A DNA stretch of 64,000 nt from assembly GCA_040754315.1 (NCBI GenBank), contig JBFMCS010000047.1, positions 1 to 64,000 on the forward strand, read 5' to 3'. Origin of the DNA: Bacillota bacterium. Its GTDB lineage: Bacteria > Bacillota > Sulfobacillia > DUSP01 > JBFMCS01. Positions within the stretch are counted from its first letter, which is position 1. The number at the start of each line of letters is the position of its first letter. The notes below the pieces were generated by a model. The model did not search any database, was not told the DNA's origin, and saw nothing but the letters and a program-made list of their open reading frames with translations. Positions 24,853 to 33,735 of this stretch are shown here, piece after piece. The translations under genes were made by a program, and so were the position numbers.

Positions 24853-27800
24853 CTAACTCACCCTCCTTACGTTGCACAAGAACGCCTTGTACTCGGGGAT
24901 GGTAGTATTGGCGTCTCCCACGTACGGTGTGAGGTCATTGGCTATGGCTCCGTTGGACATGCCGGCGTAACCCCAATGCCAGGGCAGTCCTACGATCTCA
25001 ACTTCCCTGCCTGCCACCATCAAGGGCTTCATGCGAGGCGTGACGCAGGCCACGGCCTTTATCTCCCCGCGCTTGGTGGAGATGATAACCTCGTCTCCGT
25101 TGCCGGCGCCCACCTGGGCCGCTAAACCAAGGCTTATCTCCACGAACATGTTAGGCATCATTTCGTTAAGCCACGGGCAGTTCCGGGTCATGATGCCAGA
25201 CTGCCAGTGCTCCGTGACCCTGTAGGTTGTGCCGACGTGCGGGTACTCGGCACTGCCTACCTCAGCCATCTCCTCTGGTCTCCAGATGACTATGGCCGGG
25301 TTGATCTGGGTCTTGGAAAGCGCGTTCCTATAGGGGCTTTCCACCGGCTCGTAGTGCTCGGGGAAGGGACCCTCAGCCAGCCGGTTCGAGAACAGGAGCC
25401 CCTGGAGCTCAGGCAGCATGATGAAGGGCCGCTGCGCCGATTCCTCTGGGGTCACGTGGGTGCCATCCGCGGTCCTCCAAGCGAAGTCGGGCACGTCCGG
25501 GGTAACCCACTTTTCCCCGTTCCACCAAATGACGGGCGCCCTGGGATCCCACGGCTTCCCGCTGGCATCCGACGAACACCTGTTGTAGAGGATCCTGCGG
25601 TTAAGAGGCCAGGCGAAGGACCATCCCGGGTGGAGCCCTATGCCTTCCTTCTCCCGCACCCTTGATTTGCACGCAGGTTTCTCTGTGTTGTTGTAGTAGC
25701 CCGAGTATATCCAGCAGCCACAGGCTGTGGACCCGTCGGCAGCCAGCTGTGTGAAATTGAGCAGCGGTTGCTTGGTCGCCCAGTTCATACCGTTGATTTC
25801 CAGGGCTACCTTCTGGATGTCAGGCTCCTCCCAGTCTCCCCCGCCGTAGTCCCAGTTCATCTTGAGGATGGGGTCAGGGAACGCGCCGTTCTCTGCCTGG
25901 TAGAGATTGCGTATCGTCTTGAAGATCTTGTCCGCGATCCACAGATCGGACCTGGCCTCCCCTGGCGGTTCCAGTGCCTTGTAGCGCCACTGTATCCAGC
26001 GGCCGCTGTTGGAGATGCTCCCTTCCTTCTCGTAGGAGATGGCAGCGGGGAGTAAGAACACCTCGGTATCTATTGTCGACGAGTCCACGTCCGGGTCCTT
26101 GTACCAGAAGGACGCGCTCTCCGTCTCCACGATGTCTATGGCCACCATCCAGTCCAGCTTCGCCAGGGCCTTGCGCTCCGCCACGGCATTGGGCCCTCCC
26201 ACAGCCGGGTTCTGGCCCCACATGAAGAAGCCCTTGATCTCGCCATCCTCCATCTGCTCGAAGATAGCTATGTGGGAGTGATTCCGGTCATCCAGCTTCG
26301 GGAGGTAGTCATAGCAAAAATCATTGGCTGCCGTGGCAGCGTCACCCCAGAAAGCCTTGAGCTGGCTGGTGAGGAACTTGGGCTTGTTGGACCAGTAGCC
26401 AGTCTTCGGCGTCTCCTTCTCGTTATAGTCCTTGAGAGCCGGGTGCGCCGAGGCCTTGGGCATCCCGAGGTAACCTGGGAGAAGGTGGAACAGCATGGCC
26501 ATGTCCGTTGAGCCCTGCACGTTGGATTCACCGCGCTGCGCGTTTACGCCGCCTCCGGCCAACCCGATGTTACCCAGGATCATCTGGAGTATGGCGATGG
26601 CCCGGACGTTCTGGGACCCATGGGTATGCTGGGTGATCCCCATCGCGTAGAGGATGGTTCCAACCTTGCCCCTGCGCCCGGTGCCACAGTAGGTCTGAGC
26701 TACCTTGAGGTAGGCATCCTCAGGGCAACCCGTTATCGAGCACACGGTCTTTACATCATAGCGGGAAAAGTGCTTCTTCATGAGCTGCCACGCGCAGTTC
26801 GGGTCCTGCATCGTGGGATCCTTGAGCACGTTGCCCTCTTCATCCTTCTGGTAGGACCAGGTGGACTTGTCGTACTTGACCTTGTCAGGCCCGGGTCCCA
26901 CTGCTCCGGAGAACATGCCGTCCTGGAATGAGAAGTCCGGGTTGATAAGATACGTAGCGTTGGTGAAGTTCGAGACATATTCCTCGTCATAGAGGCCGTT
27001 TTCCAGGGCGTAGAATATAAGGCCCCCCAGGAATGCGATGTCCGTGCCAGGCCTCAGTGGGGCGTAGATATCGGCCACCGCCGAAGTCCTGGTGAACCTG
27101 GGGTCAATGTTTATAAACTTGCCGCCCTTGTCACGGCTGGCGCTCACCCAGTGCATGGAGATGGGGTGGTTCTCCGCGGTGTTGGCCCCGATGGCCATTA
27201 TGACATCGGCGTTGCGGTAGTCCACCCAGTGGTTTGTCATGGCTCCTCTACCGAATGTCGCGGCCAGACCGGCCACGGTGGAGGAGTGTCACAGGCGGGC
27301 GTGGTGATCCAAGTTCACCACGCCGAGGGCTCTCATTATCTTGTGCATGAGGTAGTTCTCTTCGTTGTCGATGGCAGCGCTTCCCAGGTGCCCAATGCCG
27401 AAGGTCCTGTTGACGGTCACGCCGTTGGAATCCTTGGTCTCGAAGGTGGCATCACGGGTTGCCTTTACCCTCTTGGCGACCTCCTCCAAGGCCCACTCCC
27501 AGCTCTTCTCCTCCCACCTGTCACTCTTGGGCGCCCGGTAAAGGACATGGGTCGCCCTCTCCGGGTTAAGAACCCTGTTTCCATGGCGGTCATACACGTT
27601 CCTCAGGTTCACCATGGAGTTGGCCTTCGAACAAAGGCCCCCCTCGTTAACCGGGTGGTCAGGATAGCCCTCCAAGCCCACAAGCTCCCCGTCCTTGACA
27701 TGGACGATGATGCCACAGCCGCCTGAACAGAACGCGCAGTTGGTCAGGTACTCCCTGGCATAGTGGATCTTCATGGGCTGAGCAGCGTGAGCCCGAGTGC

Positions 27801-27879
27801 TGAAGCCAACGTTCGCCAGGCTGGCAGCAGCCACTGTGGCGCCCGAGAGCTTCAGGAAATCTCGGCGGGACAGTTTCAT
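24853..27879 (-). CDS. fdhA: Selenocysteine formate dehydrogenase, catalytic subunit (exported, FdnG type)
   Basis: A Mo/W-bis-pterin enzyme that oxidises formate to CO2. The gene is read through an in-frame UGA at 27291-27289, decoded as selenocysteine at residue 197 in the context HHARL-U-HSSTVAG, which aligns with the active site of E. coli FdnG. Total length is about 1008 residues. The N-terminus has a twin-arginine signal (SRRDFLKLSG) and an AHA cleavage site, so the enzyme acts outside the membrane. The [4Fe-4S] site is CAFCSGGCGI...LCSK. A SECIS hairpin follows the UGA, and selB lies in the same run. Its start overlaps fdhE by 4 nt. Confidence 0.95.
27241..27291 (-). promoter_or_regulatory. 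Bacterial SECIS element with the UGA selenocysteine codon
   Basis: Directly after the UGA (27291-27289) the mRNA can form a two-part hairpin. The lower stem is CTCCTC (27286-27281) with GAGGAG (27248-27243). The upper stem is GTGGCC (27276-27271) with GGCCGC (27265-27260). The apical loop is GGTCT (27270-27266), the same loop sequence bound by SelB in E. coli fdhF and fdnG. This structure tells the ribosome to insert selenocysteine rather than stop. Confidence 0.92.
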
Positions 27880-28811
27880 CCATTCTCACCTCTCTCGGTT
27901 GTTTCCTCTGCTTCCTCCATCTCCCCTATTTCAGGCACCAGCACAAGGCTGGAACCCGGTAGGTAACCCTCTTCCCTTGCCACCGCATCGTGCCCGAGGG
28001 TGGCTAGGTGCTGGACCGATAAGACCACCTCCCTGTCAAGTACGCGAGCGTCGAAGACCTTAAGATACCTCTTGCACGAGTCACAAACCTGTACCCTGCA
28101 ACCCTCATCCCCCTCAAGGTGGAAGAAACCCAGCGTCTCCTGGTCCTCGTTCCCGCAGAACGGGCAGCGGATCCTTGGGTACTCCCACTGAGCTGCGCAC
28201 AGCCAGCACTCCATAACCCTGAGCCCGTCGCTCTCCCGGAGCTGGGCCATGTGGGGCTTGGCGGCACACACGGGACATGTGCTCCCGGACCACAGGTGAG
28301 TGTCCCGGTCCCCTATCATGGACCGGGCGGCCCCACGGAAGAAAGGATGCATGACAGCCCAGAGCAAAAACTGGGCGACATCCGGGGATAGGCCCGTCGA
28401 CTCGCGGAGGCGTTTTGCCCAAACCCGAGGAGCCCCAGCAAGACCATCCACGAGCTGGTCAACGTGGGCCTGGAAGAACTCCAAAACAAGTTCCGGGGCA
28501 GGCACGACCTGGGCTCCGGTGGAATCTAACAGATTCACTAAGGCCTCGACATGCCTGGCAAAGACCTCTAAGTCAGGACAAAGATCCCCGAGCAGGGCTG
28601 TCCCCTGCCTCAGAGACTGCTTCAGGTCTTCGTCTTCGGGACGGAGGCTCCCCTTCATCCTCACCTCTTCCTGCAAGGTGAAGATCCTGAGTACCAGATC
28701 CTCAACCTTCTTGAACTCCGGTCTTTCCTTGGCACACTGCCGGACCTCAGCTGTGATCTCATCCAGCGAGGCCCAACTTGGTATTGGACGCTTCATCTTC
28801 ACGAAACCCAC
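27876..28811 (-). CDS. fdhE: FdhE, formate dehydrogenase accessory/maturation protein
   Basis: A cytoplasmic protein needed for assembly of exported respiratory formate dehydrogenases. It has 311 residues, with rubredoxin-like CxxC pairs: CPVCAAKP, CWLCAAQW, CPFCGNE and CDSCKRY. In E. coli FdhE binds iron through such cysteines and interacts with the catalytic subunit. It overlaps the start of fdhA by 4 nt, consistent with coupled synthesis of the chaperone and its client. The start is GTG 28811, with ATG 28796 as an alternative. Confidence 0.92.
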   Translation of the reverse strand: MGFVKMKRPIPSWASLDEITAEVRQCAKERPEFKKVEDLVLRIFTLQEEVRMKGSLRPEDEDLKQSLRQGTALLGDLCPDLEVFARHVEALVNLLDSTGAQVVPAPELVLEFFQAHVDQLVDGLAGAPRVWAKRLRESTGLSPDVAQFLLWAVMHPFFRGAARSMIGDRDTHLWSGSTCPVCAAKPHMAQLRESDGLRVMECWLCAAQWEYPRIRCPFCGNEDQETLGFFHLEGDEGCRVQVCDSCKRYLKVFDARVLDREVVLSVQHLATLGHDAVAREEGYLPGSSLVLVPEIGEMEEAEETTERGENG

Positions 28812-28928
28812 ATATCCCCTTCCCTGGCTGGAGGTAAGCAGGCGGCCTCAAACCTCAGGCGAAGACCGCTTAACACACCCACACCCTGTACACCTGTTCT
28901 ACCCCCAGCCCATGTTTCCTTCAAGTTG

Positions 28929-29666
28929 TCATGAGCTTTTTTCAACTTCCATTTCTGCCTTGCTGCTCCGTCTCCTAACCATCATGGAAGCCAGGACAAT
29001 GCTGATCTCGTACAGTCCTAGCATGGGCAAAGCCATGAGCACCTGGGAGACTACATCCGGGGGAGTGAGCACCGCCGCCACGATGAATATCACCAGGATG
29101 GCAAGTCTCCTCTGCCTCCTCAGCCCCGCTGGTGTCACAATGCCTACCTGCGCCAGGAAGAGCACAACCAGGGGCAGCTGGAACACTAGGCCAAATAGGA
29201 TGGTCAAGGTACCGATGAATGAGACATACTTGTCATAGGAGAACATCGCGGTCAATCCAGGCCCGGCAAAGCTCTGGAAGAACGCTATGGTGAAAGGAAG
29301 CACCACTAGGTAGGCAAAGGCAGCGCCCAGCAGGAAGAGAGTCAGGGACATGAGAACGACTAGGGCAAGGTACCTCCTCTCGTGCCTGTACAAGGCAGGC
29401 GAGACAAAGCCCCACACCTGGTAGAGAATGAAAGGCAGAGCCACGAAGAGACCAGCTATCAAAGAGATCTTCATGTTTGTGACCAGGGCCTCCGCCGGGT
29501 TTATGTAGACCAGTTCAAGGTCGCCGCCCAGCGCCCTAAGAAATGCGCTTATCCAGCCGGCGAAGCTAAAGCACGCCGTCACCGCGACGAAGTAGACGCC
29601 GCCTGCCCAGAGGAGTCTCTTCCTTAGCTCCTTGAGGTGTTCAAGCACTGAAGTCTTCTCGTTCAT
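28929..29666 (-). CDS. tatC: TatC, twin-arginine translocase receptor
   Basis: The multi-spanning Tat subunit that recognises twin-arginine signals. Six hydrophobic segments are present. The N-terminal MNEKTSVLEHLKELRKRLLW and the FILYQVWGFVSPALYRHERR region are typical. I place the start at ATG 29666; the upstream frame to 29726 lies inside tatA and lacks TatC-like sequence. The clustering of tatC, two tatA genes, fdhE and fdhA points to export of the folded, cofactor-loaded formate dehydrogenase as a main task. It overlaps tatA by 26 nt. Confidence 0.95.
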   Translation of the reverse strand: MNEKTSVLEHLKELRKRLLWAGGVYFVAVTACFSFAGWISAFLRALGGDLELVYINPAEALVTNMKISLIAGLFVALPFILYQVWGFVSPALYRHERRYLALVVLMSLTLFLLGAAFAYLVVLPFTIAFFQSFAGPGLTAMFSYDKYVSFIGTLTILFGLVFQLPLVVLFLAQVGIVTPAGLRRQRRLAILVIFIVAAVLTPPDVVSQVLMALPMLGLYEISIVLASMMVRRRSSKAEMEVEKSS

Positions 29667-29970
29667 CCTGACCCTCTCCCGCACTGACGTAGGCTTCCCC
29701 GCCAGCAGGCTGTGCCCCTGCCCCATTACGGCCTATCTCTTTCTCGGGTTCATCCAGGAGCTGGTCCAGGCGGGGAACATTTACCTGGGCTGCCCGGGTG
29801 ACCTCCTTCATACCCTCGTTCATCTCCCGCTGGATATCCTCGAAGGTCTTGTTAAACCGGGCCAGGGCCCTGCCAGCCGACCTGGCAAGGTCCGGAAGCC
29901 TCTCCGGGCCAAAAACCAGGAGGGCTACCAGAAGCACTATGAAGAGTTCTCCCATTCCTATACCCAGCAT
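29641..29970 (-). CDS. tatA: TatA/TatB-family protein (longer copy)
   Basis: A single-spanning Tat subunit of 109 residues: an N-terminal membrane helix (GELFIVLLVALLVFG), the FGPERLPDLARSAG hinge and an amphipathic helix, then a long charged tail with FNKTFEDIQREMNEGMKE. The longer tail and second helical region resemble TatB more than TatA, though Firmicutes mostly use TatA-type proteins for both roles. A second, shorter copy lies at 32006-32179. It is located between selB and tatC. Confidence 0.9.
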   Translation of the reverse strand: MLGIGMGELFIVLLVALLVFGPERLPDLARSAGRALARFNKTFEDIQREMNEGMKEVTRAAQVNVPRLDQLLDEPEKEIGRNGAGAQPAGGEAYVSAGEGQDEREDFSA

Positions 29971-29987
29971 TGCAAAGCCCCCAGTAG

Positions 29988-31892
29988 CTAGGACCCGTGG
30001 AGCGTCCTAGAGTCTCCTTCCCGTCTTGTAAACCTCACCCTGTCTAGGTATCCCAGGAGGGGTAAGGCATACCTTCTTGAGGTGCCTAAGAGATCGCGGA
30101 AGTCCGCCACCGTCATGGGACCCTGTTCTTGTATGAAGCGCCGCACGCGGTTCTTTGCCTCCTCAACCACATCGGCGTGGAACACCATGTCATCCTCAAC
30201 ACGGATGAGACGCTTCTCCTCCAGGAGGAGCCGTACCACGTCCCCGGCACGCCCGCTCACGGCTGCCTGGGCCACCACCTCTGCCACTGGTGGGGGGTTG
30301 AAGCCGCCTGCCCTGAACTGCTCCTCCAGGTCCTCCTTGATCTGGCGGCCCTCCACATCCATGGATGCGGACTGGCCAGGAAGCGCCAGGACCTCCTTGT
30401 TCACCACTAGGAGGCCATCCTGTTCCATGGCGGCGGCCAGGGCAGTGAATTGCCTCTGGTCCCACCCCCTGGTGGCTTGCCCCCTCACCTCTTCCCTGGG
30501 GGCCCCGCGCCTCATGGGGTGCCTAGCGTGATACTCACCCAGAAAACACCGGATCTTCCCGGCCATTGCCTGGTATACCTCGGGATGAACCACAAGGCCG
30601 CAGTCCTTCCAAAAAAGCGCCTTACCTCGCGCGGCCAGGTGCTCCACCATCGCGGTTACCCGCTCGGGGTTCTCCGCTATGAGAAACCCCAGTGTCTGAA
30701 GACTCACAGGGCTGTTCTGGATCCGGAGCTCCACCAGCGCGGCACCGGATCCCTCAGCCTGGTCAATGAGCCTCAGCAGCTCATGGTCCATGTGGTTAAG
30801 GCGGCGGAAACGTCCCCTGGAGGTTATCACCCTCCCCCCCCCGATGGTGAGGGCAGGCGAGTAGCTCCGGACGATGAAGCGGTCTCCCTTGCTCACCGCC
30901 ATGGGTTCCTCAGCCTTGAACCGCACCAAGCCTTCATCCCCGGGATCTAGCGAATCCCCCTCAAGGCTCACCAGGCGTCCCAGGACCTCCGAGGTTCCCA
31001 CGTGGAGCCTTACCCTGGTGGAGCTGGCCAGTGGCCTCAAGGCCCGGGAAAGCAGGCGGAAGGTGCCCGCAAACCCCCAGGTTGGAGCCAGAGTCCCGGG
31101 CTCGGAGAGCACAGAACCCCGTCGCACCTCACCTCGCTCGACCTTGGCCAGGTTCAGGGCGACGCGCTGGCCCGCCAGGGCCCCGGGCACCCTTTTGCCG
31201 TGTACCTCTAGCTGCCTCACCTTGACGGTGAAGCCCTGGGGCATGACGTCCAGTCGCTGGCCATCCACAATCTCCCCGGAAACCAGGGTACCTGTAACCA
31301 CTGTTCCAAAGCCCGGCATGGTGAATACCCTGTCAACGGGGAGGCGCGCCACCCCCTCAGACGTCCTGGCCAGGGCTTCCGAGACCACCTTACCTATGGC
31401 CTTCCTCAGTTCTTCAAGGCCCTCCCCGGTCACCGCCGATACCTGTATCACCGGTGAGCCCTCCAGGGTGGTACCCGCCAGGAGGTTATGGATCTCGTCC
31501 ATTACAATGCAAGCCCACTCATCGTCCACGAGGTCTCGCTTCGTCACGGCAACGATGCCCCGGCTAACCCCAAGGAGATCCAGGATGTCCAGGTGTTCCC
31601 TGGTCTGGGGCATGGGGCCCTCGTCCGCAGCCACCACCAGGAGGGCCAGGTCGATCCCGCTCACGCCAGCCAGCATGTTCTTGATGAACCGTTCATGGCC
31701 AGGCACATCCACTATAGCCACGGGGACGCCGTCTATGTCCATGTGGGCAAAGCCCAGGTCAATGGATATCCCGCGCTCTTTCTCCTGGGGCAGGCGGTCC
31801 GTTTCCTGCCCGGTCAAGGCATTGACCAGGGCAGTCTTGCCGTGGTCGATGTGGCCTGCGGTTCCCACTACGAAGTGGCGTCCTGAGTCCAA
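29988..31892 (-). CDS. selB: SelB, selenocysteine-specific elongation factor
   Basis: A GTPase that carries selenocysteyl-tRNA to UGA codons followed by a SECIS hairpin. The EF-Tu-like part has GTAGHIDHGKT (P-loop), DVPGHERF (G3) and TKRD (G4), then beta-barrel domains, then C-terminal winged-helix domains (about residues 370-634) that bind the SECIS. TTG 31892 is used because GGGAGGAG precedes it and the GTPase domain begins there; the frame is open to 31970. Its client fdhA is 2 kb downstream on the same strand. selA, selC and selD are not in the window. Confidence 0.96.
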   Translation of the reverse strand: MDSGRHFVVGTAGHIDHGKTALVNALTGQETDRLPQEKERGISIDLGFAHMDIDGVPVAIVDVPGHERFIKNMLAGVSGIDLALLVVAADEGPMPQTREHLDILDLLGVSRGIVAVTKRDLVDDEWACIVMDEIHNLLAGTTLEGSPVIQVSAVTGEGLEELRKAIGKVVSEALARTSEGVARLPVDRVFTMPGFGTVVTGTLVSGEIVDGQRLDVMPQGFTVKVRQLEVHGKRVPGALAGQRVALNLAKVERGEVRRGSVLSEPGTLAPTWGFAGTFRLLSRALRPLASSTRVRLHVGTSEVLGRLVSLEGDSLDPGDEGLVRFKAEEPMAVSKGDRFIVRSYSPALTIGGGRVITSRGRFRRLNHMDHELLRLIDQAEGSGAALVELRIQNSPVSLQTLGFLIAENPERVTAMVEHLAARGKALFWKDCGLVVHPEVYQAMAGKIRCFLGEYHARHPMRRGAPREEVRGQATRGWDQRQFTALAAAMEQDGLLVVNKEVLALPGQSASMDVEGRQIKEDLEEQFRAGGFNPPPVAEVVAQAAVSGRAGDVVRLLLEEKRLIRVEDDMVFHADVVEEAKNRVRRFIQEQGPMTVADFRDLLGTSRRYALPLLGYLDRVRFTRREGDSRTLHGS

Positions 31893-32005
31893 CGTGTCTC
31901 CTCCCCGCCCGGTCCACCCATAGAACAGCCCACAGCCCTTGGCTGCAGGCCGCGGTTTAAGGCCCCGCATCTAACGGAAGGAACGACATGATCCGGGCCA
32001 GAACC

Positions 32006-32179
32006 TCAAGCGTCCTTCTCGGCGGGCTTAGACTCCTCCTTATCGGAAGTACCCTTCTTGAACTCGCCGATGGCCTTCCCCAGAGCCTTCCCAACATCGG
32101 GGAGCTTGCCTGGTCCGAAGACTATCAAGGCAATAACCAGGATTATCACCAATTCCGTCCAACCGAACCTGCCAAGCAC
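32006..32179 (-). CDS. tatA: Small TatA-family protein (57 residues)
   Basis: GTG at 32179, preceded by GGAGGTG, opens a 57-residue frame. It has the TatA layout: a short N-terminal part with WTELVIILVIALIVFGPGKLP (membrane helix plus FGPGKLPDVGKALG hinge), an amphipathic helix and a lysine/glutamate-rich tail. It is typical of minimal Firmicute TatA, which forms the translocation pore. It is the first gene of the tatA-selB-tatA-tatC-fdhE-fdhAB run; the 113-nt gap to selB contains no recognisable tRNA. Confidence 0.93.
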   Translation of the reverse strand: MLGRFGWTELVIILVIALIVFGPGKLPDVGKALGKAIGEFKKGTSDKEESKPAEKDA

Positions 32180-32427
32180 GTCTTTACACCTCCGAGATAT
32201 TCAAGATGGTCGCTGGCGCCTCGAATTCAAACGCCCAAGTACCCAAAGGTTCCTTTACCGCACTGCCAGCCACTATGACCGGCGCCATTCTTGTCAACAT
32301 AAGCATAACACTACTGGGACCGGGTGTAAACAAGCCCGGACACTAAGGCAGAATGTTCCCAAAATGGGCATCCACGGGCACCTCTCCCCTCGAGACACAC
32401 GACCCCAGGCAATGATGCCCCACAGCA

Positions 32428-32456
32428 AGCCCGGGCCCCTCTAGGCCCGGGCTTTT
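32428..32456 (+). terminator. Strong hairpin with U-run on the plus strand
   Basis: AGCCCGGGCC (32428-32437) and GGCCCGGGCT (32444-32453) form a 10-bp stem with a 6-nt loop, and the plus strand continues with TTTT. Flanking genes (hfq and tatA) are both on the minus strand, so no plus-strand gene explains the orientation. The 298-nt gap (32180-32477) otherwise shows only a TTGACA hexamer on the minus strand (32292-32297) without a good -10. The hairpin may still serve hfq on the minus strand. Confidence 0.6.
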
Positions 32457-32477
32457 ACTCGAATCCCTTGCCCGCCA

Positions 32478-32735
32478 TCAAGCCTCTCCCTCTGTCTCCG
32501 CTTCCTTCCTCGCGATTTCCACAATGTTCCCTATGACCCGGCTGGGAGTGACGGTGGAGATGGCGTGCTTGTAGACAAGCATGTGCTTTCCTTCGCTCTC
32601 CATTACCACTGTGAAGTTGTCAAAACCACGTACCTGGCCCTTGAGCTGGAACCCGTTCACCAGGTACAGGGTGGTGGGAACGTTCTCCTTTCGAATGTGA
32701 TTCAAGAAGGAATCCTGCAGGTTCAAGACCTTAGC
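32478..32735 (-). CDS. hfq: Hfq, RNA chaperone
   Basis: An Sm-like hexameric RNA-binding protein of 85 residues. Sm1 is seen in [21 protein letters not shown] and Sm2 in [11 protein letters not shown]. The start is ATG 32735 after GGAGGGCG, with a family-typical [13 protein letters not shown]; the frame extends upstream without homology. It sits after miaA, as in many bacteria, in the row mutS-mutL-miaA-hfq. Confidence 0.97.
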   Translation of the reverse strand, partial: AKVLNLQDSFLNHIRKENVPTTLYLVNGFQLKGQVRGFDNFTVVMESEGKHMLVYKHAISTVTPSRVIGNIVEIARKEAETEGEA

Positions 32736-32778
32736 CATCCGGCATCGCCCTCCAGCCCGTTTCTGTGTTGGTTCCATT

Positions 32779-33723
32779 CTACGTGTTCCAAGGAAGTCCT
32801 TCCACCATATTAACAATATCTGCCACTACGGCGCCTTCGTCTCTATCTTCTCCCATTTCTATCCACTGTATTCGCTTGTCCGGCCGGAACCACGTAATCT
32901 GGCGCTTCGCGAAGTGCCGGGTATTCCTCTTGAGGAGCCTCACCGCCTCCTCCAGGCCGATACCGCCCAGGAGGTACAGGGTCATTTCCTTGTACCCCAG
33001 GGATCTCATGGGATAGAGGCCAGGCCCGTAGCCCCTCTCAAGAAGCCTCCTTACCTCGTCCTTGAACCCCAGGGCCATCATCCTATCCACCCGGGAGTCG
33101 ATCCGGCTGTACAGGTGTTCCCTTTCCATGGTGAGACCGATCATGAGGAGGTCAAAGCCCTCGTCATCCCGCCTGGCCGCCTGGTGCCTGGAGATGGGCC
33201 TCCCAGTTGCCCGGTACACCTCCAGCGCCCTTATCACGCGCCGGGCGTCATTGGGGTGAATGCGCCGGGCGCCCTCGGGGTCTACCGCCTGGAGCTCCCG
33301 GTACAGCCCTTCAATCCCTTCCTGCCTGGCTCGCCCCTGGAGCTCCCGCCGGGTCGGGCCGTCCCGCTCCATGGCCTCGAAGAGATAGAGATCCGTCACC
33401 GCCTTGATGTAAAGGCCCGTTCCCCCCACCAGCAAGGGAATGCGGCCGCGAGCATGTATTGACCTGATGCACTCCAAGGCCATGGCCTGGTAGTCAGCAA
33501 CGCTGAAGGGTGTGGCGGGGTCGACCACGTCTATGAGGTGATGAGGCACCCTGGCCCTGTCCTCAGGAGAGGGCTTGGCAGTCCCCACATCCATCCACCG
33601 GTAGACCTGCATGGAATCGGCGGACACGATTTCCCCGCCCAGCCTCTCACCCACCTCCAGGGCCACCTCGGACTTCCCCACGGCTGTGGGGCCCAGCAAC
33701 ACCAAGAGTGGCCTTCCACTCAT
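32779..33723 (-). CDS. miaA: tRNA dimethylallyltransferase MiaA
   Basis: Adds the dimethylallyl group to A37 of tRNAs that read UNN codons. The 314-residue protein has the P-loop [11 protein letters not shown], the [18 protein letters not shown] motif that binds tRNA and prenyl substrate, and a [10 protein letters not shown] motif. MiaB, which methylthiolates the product, is encoded 4.3 kb upstream in the same run. It is separated from mutL by 12 nt. Confidence 0.97.
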   Translation of the reverse strand: MSGRPLLVLLGPTAVGKSEVALEVGERLGGEIVSADSMQVYRWMDVGTAKPSPEDRARVPHHLIDVVDPATPFSVADYQAMALECIRSIHARGRIPLLVGGTGLYIKAVTDLYLFEAMERDGPTRRELQGRARQEGIEGLYRELQAVDPEGARRIHPNDARRVIRALEVYRATGRPISRHQAARRDDEGFDLLMIGLTMEREHLYSRIDSRVDRMMALGFKDEVRRLLERGYGPGLYPMRSLGYKEMTLYLLGGIGLEEAVRLLKRNTRHFAKRQITWFRPDKRIQWIEMGEDRDEGAVVADIVNMVEGLPWNT

Positions 33724-33735
33724 CCAGCTCGCCCC

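Noticed and set aside
24853-27879. Reading fdhA as two genes or as a frameshifted pseudogene
   Set aside because: The break is a single in-frame UGA at the known selenocysteine position with a SECIS hairpin behind it, and selB is nearby. Both flanking parts stay in the same frame and match one protein.
28300-29238. 312-codon plus-strand frame across fdhE and tatC
   Set aside because: It crosses two well-supported minus-strand genes and is rich in serine/arginine, typical of an antisense GC-rich frame.
31893-32005. tRNA-Sec (selC) in the gap between selB and the small tatA, or elsewhere near selB
   Set aside because: No 90-100 nt cloverleaf with a UCA anticodon and a TTCGA loop could be traced in this gap or the other intergenic regions, so selC is probably outside the window.
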